Assembly (NCBI GenBank): GCA_040388535.1
Contig: JAZKBR010000009.1
Span: forward strand, 7,736-71,735
Length of the DNA stretch: 64,000 nucleotides
Source of the DNA: Gemmatimonadota bacterium
GTDB taxonomy: Bacteria; Gemmatimonadota; Gemmatimonadetes; Gemmatimonadales; GWC2-71-9
Reading direction: 5' to 3'
The notes beneath the pieces are model-generated. The model was not told where the DNA came from, ran no database searches, and saw only the letters and a program-made list of their open reading frames with translations. Within the stretch, counting starts at the first letter, position 1, and every line of letters begins with the position of its first letter. Position numbers and translations under genes: made by a program. This document shows, piece by piece, positions 38,638 through 47,612 of the stretch.

Positions 38638-41136
38638 ATGTCTGTGGGAAACCTGAAGCTCGCCTTCCGCCTGCTGTTCAAGACCCCATTTGTCACTGCC
38701 GTGGCGATTGCCTCTCTCGCCCTCGGGATCGGGGCCAACGCCGCGATCTTCTCGCTCATCGACCAGATGCTGCTGCGGCCGCTTCCGGTGGTCGAGCCGG
38801 ACCGGCTGGTGAACTTCAAGTCGCCGGGGCCGAATCCGGGCTCGCAATCGTGCAGCCAGATCGGTGATTGCGATGAGGTCTTCTCGTGGCCGATGTACCT
38901 CGACCTCCAGCGAGAACAGAAGGTCTTCACGGGCATCGCCGCGCACGTCAACTTCGGCGCGAACTTCGCCGCCCACGGCCAGACGGTGAATGGCGACGGG
39001 ATGCTGGTGTCGGGTTCCTACTTCCCGGTGCTCGGCCTTGTCCCGACGCTCGGTCGGTTGATCGGCCCGGACGACGCCAAAAACCCGGGTGATGGCCAGG
39101 TCGCCGTCCTCAGCTACGACTACTGGCGCGGCGCCTTCGGTGGCGACGCCAACGTGCTCGACCAGAACGTCACGGTCAATGGGCAGTCGCTCCGGATCAT
39201 CGGCGTCGCTCCCCGCGGGTTCAGCAGCACGTCCCTCGGCGTTCTCCCCAAGGTATTCGTGCCGATCACCATGCGCGGATCGATGAACCCGGGATGGAAG
39301 GGGTTCGACAATCGTCGCAGCTACTGGGTGTATCTCTTCGGCCGACTGAAGCCGGGCGTTGCGCGTGAGCAGGCGGCAGCGTCGATCAACACGCAGTACA
39401 GCGCCCTGCTGAACAATGTCGAGGCTTCGTTGCAGCAGGGGATGAGCGAGGCCACGCTGGTGAAGTTCAAGGCCAAGAAGATCCTGCTCGACCCGGGCTC
39501 GCTCGGGCAGAGCTCGGTGCGCAAGCAGACCACCACGCCCCTCTCGATGCTCTTCGGCATCACCGGGCTGGTGCTGCTGATCGCCTGCGCGAATATCGCG
39601 AATCTGTTGCTCGCGCGTGGTGCTTCCCGCTCGGGTGAGATGGCGGTGCGCCTTGCCATCGGCGGAACGCGGGCGCAGCTGCTCAAGCAGTTGCTGACCG
39701 AGTCGCTGCTGCTGGGCGTGATCGGCGGCATCGTCGGCCTGGGCGTCGCGGTACTCACACTGCGTGGCATGACGGCGATCCTGCCCCAGCAGGCGACGTC
39801 GACCTTCGAGCCGCACCTCGATGTCACTGTGATCGCCTTCACCGGCATCCTGGCCGTGGTTACCGGATTGCTCTTCGGACTCTTCCCGGCGCTCCACGCG
39901 ACCCGCCCCGATCTGATCTCGACCATTCGTGAGCAGGGTGGCCAGCCCTCTGGCGGTCGCGCGGCCACTCGCTGGCGCACGACGCTCGCGACGGCACAGG
40001 TCGCCCTCGCGATGGCGCTGCTCGGCTCGGCCGGACTCTTCGCCAAGAGCCTCGCCAATGTCACCAGGCTCGATCTGGGCGTGAAGGTGGATCAGGTGGT
40101 CACCTTCGGCATCTCGCCCGAACTCAACGGCTATACCCCCGAACGGTCGCTGGCCTTTTTCCAGCGGCTCGAAGATGGACTCGCCCAGACGCCGGGCATC
40201 TCCGGCGTGGCCGCAGCGATGGTTCCCTTGATGGCCGGGAGCAACTGGGGGAACGACGCGCACGTTGAAGGTTTCCCGAAGGGGCCTGACGTCGACAATA
40301 ACTCGCGCTACAACGAGGTTGGCCCGGGGTACTTCAACACCGTCGGGATGAAGATCCTGAGTGGTCGTGAGTTCACGCGCAGCGATGTGCTCGGTGCCCC
40401 GAAGGTCGCCATCATCAATCAGGCCTTCGCGCGCAAGTTCAAGCTTGGTGCGAACCCGATCGGCAAGCGGATGGATCAGGGCAATGACAGTCTCGATATT
40501 GAAATCATCGGACTGATTCAGGATGCGAAATACAGCGACGTCAAGGCAGAGGTCCCGCCGGTCTTCTTCATTCCGTACATGCAGGACAAGCGGGTGGGGT
40601 CGCTCAATTTCTACGTGAAGGGCGGGGCCGACCCGAAGGCGATGATGCCGGTCATCAACCGGGTCGTGCGACAGCTCGACCAGAACCTGCCGGTCGAGCA
40701 ACTCAAGACGATGCCGCAGCAGATCCAGGACAACATCTTCCTTGATCGTTTCATCTCGATCTTCTCGGCGACGTTCGCGCTGCTCGCCACAATCCTGGCC
40801 GCCGTCGGCCTCTATGGCGTGCTTTCGTACACGGTGTCGCAACGGACTCGCGAGTTTGGTGTCCGGATGGCGCTCGGTGCCGATCCGGGCAGGGTCCGGA
40901 TGCTGGTGCTGCGTCAGGTCGGGATGATGACGCTGATCGGTGCCGTAATCGGCCTGGTGGCTGCGATTGGCCTGGGCCGCGTGGCGCAGTCAATTCTGTA
41001 CAAGATGGAAGGTGCCGATCCCGTGGTCCTGGTCGGTGCCGTGGGAGTGCTGGCGGTCGTTGCGCTCGGGGCGGGACTCGTCCCGGCGTATCGGGCCTCC
41101 CGGCTCGATCCCGTGAAAGCCCTGCGGTACGACTGA
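38638..41136 (+). CDS. ADOP-type MacB/FtsX double permease
   Basis: 832 residues. Two tandem MacB-like halves: N-terminal helix (about 20-41) with the family start LGIGANAAIFSLID, periplasmic domain, then FtsX helices at about 305-420 (LLIACANIANLLLARGASR, GEMAVRLAIGGTR); a fifth helix near 445-465 begins the second half, which ends with FtsX helices at about 716-828 (REFGVRMALGADPGRVR, YRASRLDPVKALRYD). That duplicated layout defines the acidobacterial duplicated orphan permease family. No ATP-binding subunit is encoded nearby, as is usual for the family. Probably exports or moves an envelope substrate, unknown. Confidence 0.9.
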   Translation: MSVGNLKLAFRLLFKTPFVTAVAIASLALGIGANAAIFSLIDQMLLRPLPVVEPDRLVNFKSPGPNPGSQSCSQIGDCDEVFSWPMYLDLQREQKVFTGIAAHVNFGANFAAHGQTVNGDGMLVSGSYFPVLGLVPTLGRLIGPDDAKNPGDGQVAVLSYDYWRGAFGGDANVLDQNVTVNGQSLRIIGVAPRGFSSTSLGVLPKVFVPITMRGSMNPGWKGFDNRRSYWVYLFGRLKPGVAREQAAASINTQYSALLNNVEASLQQGMSEATLVKFKAKKILLDPGSLGQSSVRKQTTTPLSMLFGITGLVLLIACANIANLLLARGASRSGEMAVRLAIGGTRAQLLKQLLTESLLLGVIGGIVGLGVAVLTLRGMTAILPQQATSTFEPHLDVTVIAFTGILAVVTGLLFGLFPALHATRPDLISTIREQGGQPSGGRAATRWRTTLATAQVALAMALLGSAGLFAKSLANVTRLDLGVKVDQVVTFGISPELNGYTPERSLAFFQRLEDGLAQTPGISGVAAAMVPLMAGSNWGNDAHVEGFPKGPDVDNNSRYNEVGPGYFNTVGMKILSGREFTRSDVLGAPKVAIINQAFARKFKLGANPIGKRMDQGNDSLDIEIIGLIQDAKYSDVKAEVPPVFFIPYMQDKRVGSLNFYVKGGADPKAMMPVINRVVRQLDQNLPVEQLKTMPQQIQDNIFLDRFISIFSATFALLATILAAVGLYGVLSYTVSQRTREFGVRMALGADPGRVRMLVLRQVGMMTLIGAVIGLVAAIGLGRVAQSILYKMEGADPVVLVGAVGVLAVVALGAGLVPAYRASRLDPVKALRYD

Positions 41137-41177
41137 ACGGGGTGAAACTCCGGAGTGTATTGGAGTCGTCAGGAAGG

Positions 41178-41219
41178 ACGGGCGGGGGTGCGAAAAGGCG
41201 CCTCCGCCCGTACCCTTGA
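41178..41219 (+). terminator. Stem-loop after the permease gene
   Basis: ACGGGCGGGGGTGC, loop GAAAAG, GCGCCTCCGCCCGT: a 14-pair stem with two wobbles, then ACCCTTGAT. Strong stem but weak T-tract; it may be a terminator for the permease gene or a leader structure for the next gene. Confidence 0.5.
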
Positions 41220-41268
41220 TAGTCCGGGCTCGTCCCCACTCCTCTTCCTGTCTGAGGGTCTCCGCATC

Positions 41269-41868
41269 ATGTACCAATCGCACAGCGCCCGCCTCGTCTC
41301 CGCTCTGGCCAGCGCGACCTTGTTTGCTGCAGTCGCCGTGCTTCCGGTGGCAGGGCAGGATGTCGGGGCGAATGCATCGCCCGCGATGCTCCGGAGCGAA
41401 TACCTGAGCAACATGAAGGATGTGGAGGAGAAGGTCGTCGGATTGGCCGAGGCGTTTCCGGAAGAGAAGTACGCGTGGCGGCCGGCGCCCGGAGTGCGCT
41501 CTGTCTCCGAGGTCCTGATGCACATTGCCTCGGAGCACTACGTCTACATGCCGATGACGGTGGGGGCGGCGCCACCGGCAGACCTCAATATGGGGACCGG
41601 CAAGGCCGCTCTCACTGCGCTCGAGAAAGTCACTGCCAAGGCCGAGGTGATCCGCCACCTGAAGGCGTCTTTCGCGTACCAGCGGACGGTGCTTGAGACG
41701 GCGGACGCGAAGATCGCCTCCGGGAAGATTGTCTCGTTTGGTCAGGAGCACAGTGTCGCCAACCTGTTCAACGAATACATCGCCGACCAGCACGAGCATC
41801 TGGGCCAGCTGATCGCCTATGCCCGGATGAACGGGGTGGTGCCGCCCTGGTCGAAGAAGTCGAACTAG
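41269..41868 (+). CDS. Exported DinB-fold protein
   Basis: 199 residues from the ATG ahead of a signal peptide (LVSALASATLFAAVAVLPVA). The mature protein has a DinB-like four-helix pattern: YAWRPAPGVRSVSEVLMHIA with a metal-type His in the second helix, and the late YIADQHEHLGQLIAYARMNG with HxxH. Most DinB proteins are cytosolic, so an exported copy is notable. The longer frame from 41155 is rejected because it lacks a start signal and adds charged residues. Confidence 0.8.
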   Translation: MYQSHSARLVSALASATLFAAVAVLPVAGQDVGANASPAMLRSEYLSNMKDVEEKVVGLAEAFPEEKYAWRPAPGVRSVSEVLMHIASEHYVYMPMTVGAAPPADLNMGTGKAALTALEKVTAKAEVIRHLKASFAYQRTVLETADAKIASGKIVSFGQEHSVANLFNEYIADQHEHLGQLIAYARMNGVVPPWSKKSN

Positions 41869-41884
41869 ATCTGCACAACAATCC

Positions 41885-41928
41885 GGCCCGGGCAGGCGTA
41901 GTACTCCTGTCCGGGCCATCTCTATTCC
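41885..41928 (+). terminator. Rho-independent terminator
   Basis: GGCCCGGGCAGG, loop CGTAGTACT, CCTGTCCGGGCC (12 pairs, one G-T), followed by ATCTCTATT. It separates the DinB-fold gene from the large downstream operon. Confidence 0.65.
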
Positions 41929-41962
41929 GGCCCACGCCTCGGGGTCGTTTCTGGCACAATTC

Positions 41963-44236
41963 GTGGAATCCATCGCAACGGCGCTGTTCAAGTATTCCCC
42001 CAGGCAATTCTCCCAGGGGGAAGTGACCTTCTCGCCCGTCGTCCCGCCGGTACTGCTGGCGGTGCTGTTGCTGGTGGCGCTCGTCATCGTGGTGCGCTCG
42101 GCCGGTGGGCTTGCTCTCCAGACGCGAGATCGGGTCGTGCTCGGCGGACTTCGCGCTGTTGCCTTCATCGTGCTGGCCCTCTGCCTGCTCCGACCTTCGC
42201 TGGTGCTCTCGCGGGCGGTGCCACAGCGCAACGTCCTCGCGGTGGTGCTCGACGACTCGCGCAGCATGCGGCTACCCGATGTGGCCGGGGTATCGCGCCT
42301 TGCGGCCGTACGGCGAACCTTCGCTGATTCTACGGCCCTCGTCCGGCAACTCGCCGACAAGTTCGTCCTCCGCTTCTTCCGATTTGCCGGAAATAGCGGG
42401 CCGATTGTCGGCGCATCCGCGCTCACGGCGACGGGAACACGGACCGACCTTGGGACAGCGGTTGGAAGCGTCCGTGCGGAGTTGGCCGACCTCCCACTCG
42501 CCGGCGTGGTGGTGGTGTCCGATGGGGCCGACAACGCCGCTGGTGATCTCGAAGCACCGCTGCTCGCGTACCGCGCCCGTAAGGTGCCGATCTACACGGT
42601 CGGGGTCGGAAGTGAGCGCTTTACTCACGATGTCGGTGTCGAACGCTTTTCGCTCCCCTCTTCGACGTTGCTCGGCGGTGGTGTGCAGGCAGAGGTCCTC
42701 CTCAGTGCCCGTGACATCGCCGGAGACACAGTTCGCCTGGCGGTGGAAGCCGACGGCCGGATGGTGGCAAGCGAGGTGGCGGTCGTGCCCGCTGGCCGAG
42801 ACGTCTTCCCGGTCGCATTGAGGGTACCGCCGCTCCCGGCGGGGCTGCACCGGATTTCGGTGCGCGCACTGCCGATGCGCGGCGAGGTGATCACCGAAAA
42901 CAATTCCGCCGACGCGATGCTCCGCGTCCGGCCGGCGATGGAAAAGGTCCTCTACGTCGAAGGCGAGCCCCGACCAGAGTTCGCCTTCCTGCGACGCGCC
43001 ATCTCCGGTGACAGCGGCATCCAGCTCGTGGGGCTCCTGCAGAGCGCGAAGGGGAAGTATCTCCGCCTCGGCGTCGACGACTCCCTCGAACTGCGCGACG
43101 GTTTCCCGTCGCGACGCGAAGATCTCTTCCGCTATAAGGCGATCGTACTTGGCAGCGTGGAAGCCTCGTTCTTTACGGGAGATCAGCTGCGCATGCTCGG
43201 CGACTTTGTTTCGCGTCGGGGTGGGACGATCATCGCGCTCGGCGGTCGCGGGTCGTTTGCCGAGGGGGGATGGAGCGGTACCCCGCTCGCCGACGTGCTC
43301 CCGATCGCCCTGGATGCTCGTGCCGCCCGCGCGTCCGATACAGCAGTCGTCGAACTCACGGTTCATCCGACGGCGGCCGGGTCCGTGCATCCGGCGCTCC
43401 GCCTGGGCGCCACATCTGCTTCGCTGCGACGCTGGGACTCGCTGCCACAACTCTCGGCCGTCAACCGCTTTGGTCCGCTGCGAGAAGGTGCGACGGTGTT
43501 GCTGACGGGGAAGCCCGCCAACGGCGCGGACGTTCCCGTGCTGGTGGTGGAGCGCTACGGCCGCGGCATGGCAGCGGTGCTCGGTGTGCAGGATTCGTGG
43601 CGGTGGCAGATGTCGCCGCGGCTCCCGGTCGAAGACCAGAGTCATCAAGTGCTGTGGCGGCAGTTGCTGCGCTGGTCGCTCGACCAGGTGCCCGAGCGCG
43701 TGGAAGTGACGGTGACCCCGGATCACGCCGACCCGGGCCAGGCAGTATCGATTCGAGCGCGGGTCAGTGATGCCGGATACTTCGACGTCAACGATGCGGT
43801 GGTCTCCGCTCAGGTCACTACGCCTGGTGGCGTGCAGCGCGATGTTCCTCTCGAGTGGACCCTTCACGATGACGGGTCGTACGCGGGGCAGTTCGTCGCC
43901 GAACAGCTCGGCCAGTACGAGCTCACGGTCATGGCACATCGCGGAGCTGATACGATGCGCTCGACGGTATCGGCGCTAGTCGCTGATACGACTGCAGCTG
44001 ATGTAGGCCGGGCGGAGTTGCGCACCGGGCTGCTCACGCGCCTCGCCGAGGCCACCGGCGGGCGCTACTACCCGCTCAGCGACGTCTCCCGGCTGGTTCG
44101 GGATGTTGAGTTCACTTCGGCCGGTATCGCAGCGCGCGATGCGCACGACCTCTGGGACATGCCGATCGTGCTGATCGTGCTGGTGTTGTTGCTCGGTGCC
44201 GAGTGGGGCTTCCGCCGCTATCGGGGACTCGCGTGA
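41963..44236 (+). CDS. VWA / GATase-like membrane protein
   Basis: 757 residues, GTG start. Two N-terminal helices (about 28-46 and 60-80), a von Willebrand A domain with an intact MIDAS start (VVLDDSRSMRLPD: Asp97, Ser99, Ser101) and VVVVSDGADN, beta-sandwich segments, then a class I glutamine amidotransferase-like domain (KVLYVEGEPRPEFAFLRRAI, IVLGSVEASFFTGDQLRML, VSRRGGTIIALGG) lacking a nucleophile Cys, more beta domains and a C-terminal helix (PIVLIVLVLLLGAEWGF). This is the layout of membrane proteins in Bat/MoxR-type clusters. First gene of the operon. Confidence 0.85.
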   Translation: MESIATALFKYSPRQFSQGEVTFSPVVPPVLLAVLLLVALVIVVRSAGGLALQTRDRVVLGGLRAVAFIVLALCLLRPSLVLSRAVPQRNVLAVVLDDSRSMRLPDVAGVSRLAAVRRTFADSTALVRQLADKFVLRFFRFAGNSGPIVGASALTATGTRTDLGTAVGSVRAELADLPLAGVVVVSDGADNAAGDLEAPLLAYRARKVPIYTVGVGSERFTHDVGVERFSLPSSTLLGGGVQAEVLLSARDIAGDTVRLAVEADGRMVASEVAVVPAGRDVFPVALRVPPLPAGLHRISVRALPMRGEVITENNSADAMLRVRPAMEKVLYVEGEPRPEFAFLRRAISGDSGIQLVGLLQSAKGKYLRLGVDDSLELRDGFPSRREDLFRYKAIVLGSVEASFFTGDQLRMLGDFVSRRGGTIIALGGRGSFAEGGWSGTPLADVLPIALDARAARASDTAVVELTVHPTAAGSVHPALRLGATSASLRRWDSLPQLSAVNRFGPLREGATVLLTGKPANGADVPVLVVERYGRGMAAVLGVQDSWRWQMSPRLPVEDQSHQVLWRQLLRWSLDQVPERVEVTVTPDHADPGQAVSIRARVSDAGYFDVNDAVVSAQVTTPGGVQRDVPLEWTLHDDGSYAGQFVAEQLGQYELTVMAHRGADTMRSTVSALVADTTAADVGRAELRTGLLTRLAEATGGRYYPLSDVSRLVRDVEFTSAGIAARDAHDLWDMPIVLIVLVLLLGAEWGFRRYRGLA

Positions 44237-45219
44237 AGTCCGGCGTGCTCGCTGGTGCGCTGCTGGCGCTGATGACTGGGCCACTCGCGGCCCAGGCGAC
44301 TCACTTGCTGGTGGTGACCGGCCTCAGTGGTGAGCCAGGGTATGCCGCACAGTTCCAGGCCGCGGCCGATCGGATCGTCGAGGCGGCCCACACGTCCTGG
44401 AAGCTGGCGGACTCATCGATCTGGCTGCTCACCGAAGCAGGGCCGGCGCAGCCTATTGCGATGCGGGGGCGCTCGACGCGTGAGGGTGTGACTGCAGCGG
44501 TCTCGGCGCTGGCTCGTCGTGCCGCGCCAGGCGATATCGTGCTCATCGTGCTGATCGGTCACGGTAGCGGCGAGGGGACGACGTCACGCGTCGACTTGCC
44601 GGGGCCTGATGTCACCGCAGCGGAATATTCCCGCCTGCTCGAGAATTTCGCGAAGCAGAAGGTCGTGTTCGTCGTGGCCGCGAGTGCGAGTGGCGACTTC
44701 GTCCCGGTGGTCGCCGGGGCCCAGCGGGTCATCATCACGGCGACGAAGGTGTCCTCCGAACGGAATGAATCACGCTTCGCGGAGGAGTTTGCCCGCGGAC
44801 TGGGAACCGGCGAAGCCGATGCCGACAAGGACGGCCGGATCACGGTGCTCGAGGCCTTCTCGTTCGCTCGATCCACCGTCCGCGCTTACTACGACACCAA
44901 GCAACGTTTGCTGAGTGAGCACGCGCAGCTGGACGATGACGGTGACGGGAAGGGAAGCGATAATCCGGCCGCAGCATCGAGTGGGGACGGCGGGCTCTCA
45001 CGCCAGATCAGTTTTGGTCCGCCACGCGGTAGCAGTGACCCTCGCCTTGCCGCACTGGCGGGGGAACGGCAGCGGATCGAGAGTGATGTTGCCGCTCTCC
45101 GGGCGCGCAAGGCAACGACCGATTCGCTCGTCTACGACGGGGAACTCGAGCGACTCCTCCTCCTGCTCGCCGAGAAGACGCGCGAGCTCCGCGCCCTTGA
45201 ACGGAGTGGTCCGCCGTGA
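44233..45219 (+). CDS. Exported caspase-like (C13-type) protein, catalytic Cys replaced
   Basis: 328 residues, GTG coupled to the previous gene. Signal peptide (GVLAGALLALMTGPLAAQ). The caspase-hemoglobinase fold is indicated by THLLVVTGLSGEPGYAAQF, the His motif DIVLIVLIGHGSGEG (His110) and the second strand KVVFVVAASASGDFVPV, where the family has a Cys followed by xSG; here that position is Ser151. A canonical EF-hand loop follows (DADKDGRITVLE, 196-207). The C terminus is coiled coil. So the fold is kept, peptidase activity probably not. Confidence 0.75.
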   Translation: MKSGVLAGALLALMTGPLAAQATHLLVVTGLSGEPGYAAQFQAAADRIVEAAHTSWKLADSSIWLLTEAGPAQPIAMRGRSTREGVTAAVSALARRAAPGDIVLIVLIGHGSGEGTTSRVDLPGPDVTAAEYSRLLENFAKQKVVFVVAASASGDFVPVVAGAQRVIITATKVSSERNESRFAEEFARGLGTGEADADKDGRITVLEAFSFARSTVRAYYDTKQRLLSEHAQLDDDGDGKGSDNPAAASSGDGGLSRQISFGPPRGSSDPRLAALAGERQRIESDVAALRARKATTDSLVYDGELERLLLLLAEKTRELRALERSGPP

Positions 45220-47612
45220 GGGCGTGGGTAACGGCGCTATCGGCCGGCGCCGCCCTGGCCTCGAGTGCGAGCGCGCAAGCGCCAACCCTCGCAGCGGCCG
45301 ATTCGCTCTGGGCTCGGGGTCGACTCGCCGCCGCAGACTCCGCGTTCAGCGCAGTGGCGAAGAGCGATGGCCCGGCCCACCGGGTCGCAACGGTGTCGCT
45401 CGCGGAGATCGCCGAGCAGACCGGGCGGCGAGATCGCGCGCAACTACTGGCGACGACCATCACGACCGAATACGAACGCAATGGTGGCAACGGCTGGAGC
45501 GCGAACGATCTCGTGGCCCTCGGCCGCGCCTGGGTGCTCCTGAGCGCGGCGCGACCTGATGCGGTGCGCCAGGCACTCGCGGCGTTTGACGCGGCGGCGG
45601 CACGGGATGCAGGCAACACTGATGCACCGCTCAGGGCCGCGGACCTCCTGCTCGACAAGTTCAACGCACCGGATGCCAAGGAAGGCTTCACCGCCGTGGC
45701 GCGGCGCAATCCCGCGAACGCCCGGGCACAGTTGGGCCTCGCGCGCGTGATGGTGTTCGAAGGAAAACCCGAAGCGACCAACGCGACCGAAAAGGCGCTG
45801 GCGCTCGATTCGACCCTGGTGCCTGCAGCGCTTCTGCTCTCCCGATTGCACCTGGAAGCCGAGCGCTACGATACGGCCGCGGCCCTCGCTCGGCGCGCGG
45901 TGGCATGGGATGCCTCGGCGGTCGGTGGCTGGGCGCTGCTCGGCACCATCGCCTGGCTGCACGGCGACACGGCAGCGTTCAACCGTGCGCAAGCCGCCGC
46001 CCAGGCAATCAACCCGAATTCGGCCGAATTTCTGGCCGAGGTGGCCGAGGCCGCGGCCCGACACCGACGATACGGCGATGCTGCGCGGTTCGGGGCGATG
46101 GCGGTGGCCCGCGATTCGAATTCGACCCGGGCCCTCGCCGTGCTCGCGACCAACGAACTGCGGCTGGGGCAGATGCCAAGCGGGCGTCGCCACGCCGAGC
46201 GCGCCTTTGCCCTCGACCCGTACAATCTCTGGCAGAAGAACACGCTCGATCTGCTTGATGCGATGCAGACGTTTGTGACCATCGAGTCGCCTCGCTTCCG
46301 GGTGATCGCGCCGCCGCAGGATGCGGAGTTCCTGCGACTCTATCTGGTGCCACTGCTGGAGCAGGCGTACGACACGCTCGCATTACGCTACGACTACCGC
46401 CCACCGACACCGGTGCGACTGGAAGTATTCCGGCGCCACGCCGACTTCTCTGTGAGAACGGTTGGTCTCACCGGGCTTGGTGCGCTCGGCGTGTCGTTCG
46501 GGGGCGTGCTCGTGATGGACGCGCCGGCGTCTCGGCCGCCGGGCGAATTCAACTATGCCTCGACGGCCTGGCACGAGTTGACCCACACCTTCACGCTGGG
46601 GCTGTCGGACAATCGAGTCCCGCGCTGGATCTCAGAAGGACTTTCCGTGCTCGAGGAGCGTCGGACCCATCGTGGCTGGGGAGCCGATGTGAGTCCCGAG
46701 TTCCTTGCGACCTTCAAGGCGGGGCGACTGCGGCCGGTGAGCGAGATCAACGAAGGGCTGGTGCGTCCGCGCCACTCGGCGGAGATCGGCTTTAGCTATT
46801 ACGAGGCTTCGCTCGTCTGCGAAATGATCGAGACGGAGTTCGGAGCGGAGGCACTACGGGCCTTGCTACGTGCGTTCCGCGACGGCCGTGACACTCCTGT
46901 AGCGTTCCTGCAGGTGTTGAAGCTGACGCCAGCCGCGCTGGAGCAGCGCTTCTCCAGCTATGTGAAGACCAAATTTTCGGTCGCGCTCGCCAGTATTGAC
47001 CCGTGGGATGGTAGCGGCCCGCCGACCGGCGAATTCGTGACGACGCTTGCGGCTGCGCACCAGGCGGCCGGGGCGGGGCAAATCGTAGTGGCGCGTCAAC
47101 TCTTCGAGCGCGCCGACAAGCTCTTTCCGGGGTATGCCGGGCCCGATGCACCGGCGATCGCCCTCGCAGTTCTCGACAGCAGCAACGCCCTCGCGGCAGC
47201 CGCGCGACTCGCGACGGTGACTTCGCGCAATGAGACCGCACTCGAAGCGAACCAGCTTGAAGCGCGTCTGCGACTTCGCGGCGGAGATGTGGCGGGGAGT
47301 GCTGCGGCGCTGGAACGGCTGATCTACATCGATCCGCTCAATCCGACCGTGCACCAGGAACTCGCCGAGCTGGCTGAACGTCTGATCGACTGGCCCCGTG
47401 CGGCGCGCGAGCGGCGCGCGATCCTGGCGCTGGGGCCCGCCGATCGTGCCGAGGCGCGGTATCAGCTGGCACGGGTGCTCGCGAAGTCCGGCGATCGGCC
47501 GGGTGCCCGTCGGGAAGTGCTGCAGTTGCTGGAACAGGCGCCGGGATTCGAAAAGGCACAGGAGCTCCTGCTCGAGCTGCGTGGAGCCACACCATCGGGA
47601 GGGGCGCAATGA
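45216..47612 (+). CDS. Exported TPR protein with gluzincin (peptidase MA-like) domain
   Basis: 798 residues, GTG start. Signal SAGAALASSASAQA. TPR-like helix pairs fill about 25-340 (LAAADSLWARGRLAAADSAF, RRYGDAARFGAMAVARDSNS). A zinc peptidase domain follows with HELTH at 453-457 and the third ligand in RWISEGLSVLEER (Glu474), as in the peptidase MA family. More TPRs run from about 610 to the end. It would act in the periplasm, with TPRs probably selecting substrates. All zinc ligands are present, so it should be active. Confidence 0.85.
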   Translation: MRAWVTALSAGAALASSASAQAPTLAAADSLWARGRLAAADSAFSAVAKSDGPAHRVATVSLAEIAEQTGRRDRAQLLATTITTEYERNGGNGWSANDLVALGRAWVLLSAARPDAVRQALAAFDAAAARDAGNTDAPLRAADLLLDKFNAPDAKEGFTAVARRNPANARAQLGLARVMVFEGKPEATNATEKALALDSTLVPAALLLSRLHLEAERYDTAAALARRAVAWDASAVGGWALLGTIAWLHGDTAAFNRAQAAAQAINPNSAEFLAEVAEAAARHRRYGDAARFGAMAVARDSNSTRALAVLATNELRLGQMPSGRRHAERAFALDPYNLWQKNTLDLLDAMQTFVTIESPRFRVIAPPQDAEFLRLYLVPLLEQAYDTLALRYDYRPPTPVRLEVFRRHADFSVRTVGLTGLGALGVSFGGVLVMDAPASRPPGEFNYASTAWHELTHTFTLGLSDNRVPRWISEGLSVLEERRTHRGWGADVSPEFLATFKAGRLRPVSEINEGLVRPRHSAEIGFSYYEASLVCEMIETEFGAEALRALLRAFRDGRDTPVAFLQVLKLTPAALEQRFSSYVKTKFSVALASIDPWDGSGPPTGEFVTTLAAAHQAAGAGQIVVARQLFERADKLFPGYAGPDAPAIALAVLDSSNALAAAARLATVTSRNETALEANQLEARLRLRGGDVAGSAAALERLIYIDPLNPTVHQELAELAERLIDWPRAARERRAILALGPADRAEARYQLARVLAKSGDRPGARREVLQLLEQAPGFEKAQELLLELRGATPSGGAQ

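Noticed and set aside
38500-40842. 780-residue minus-strand frame opposite the ADOP permease
   Set aside because: Antisense shadow with His/Arg/Asp-rich composition; the plus strand encodes a clear double MacB/FtsX permease.
42272-43939. 555-residue minus-strand frame opposite the VWA gene
   Set aside because: Shadow frame in GC-rich DNA; the plus frame has helices and a MIDAS motif.
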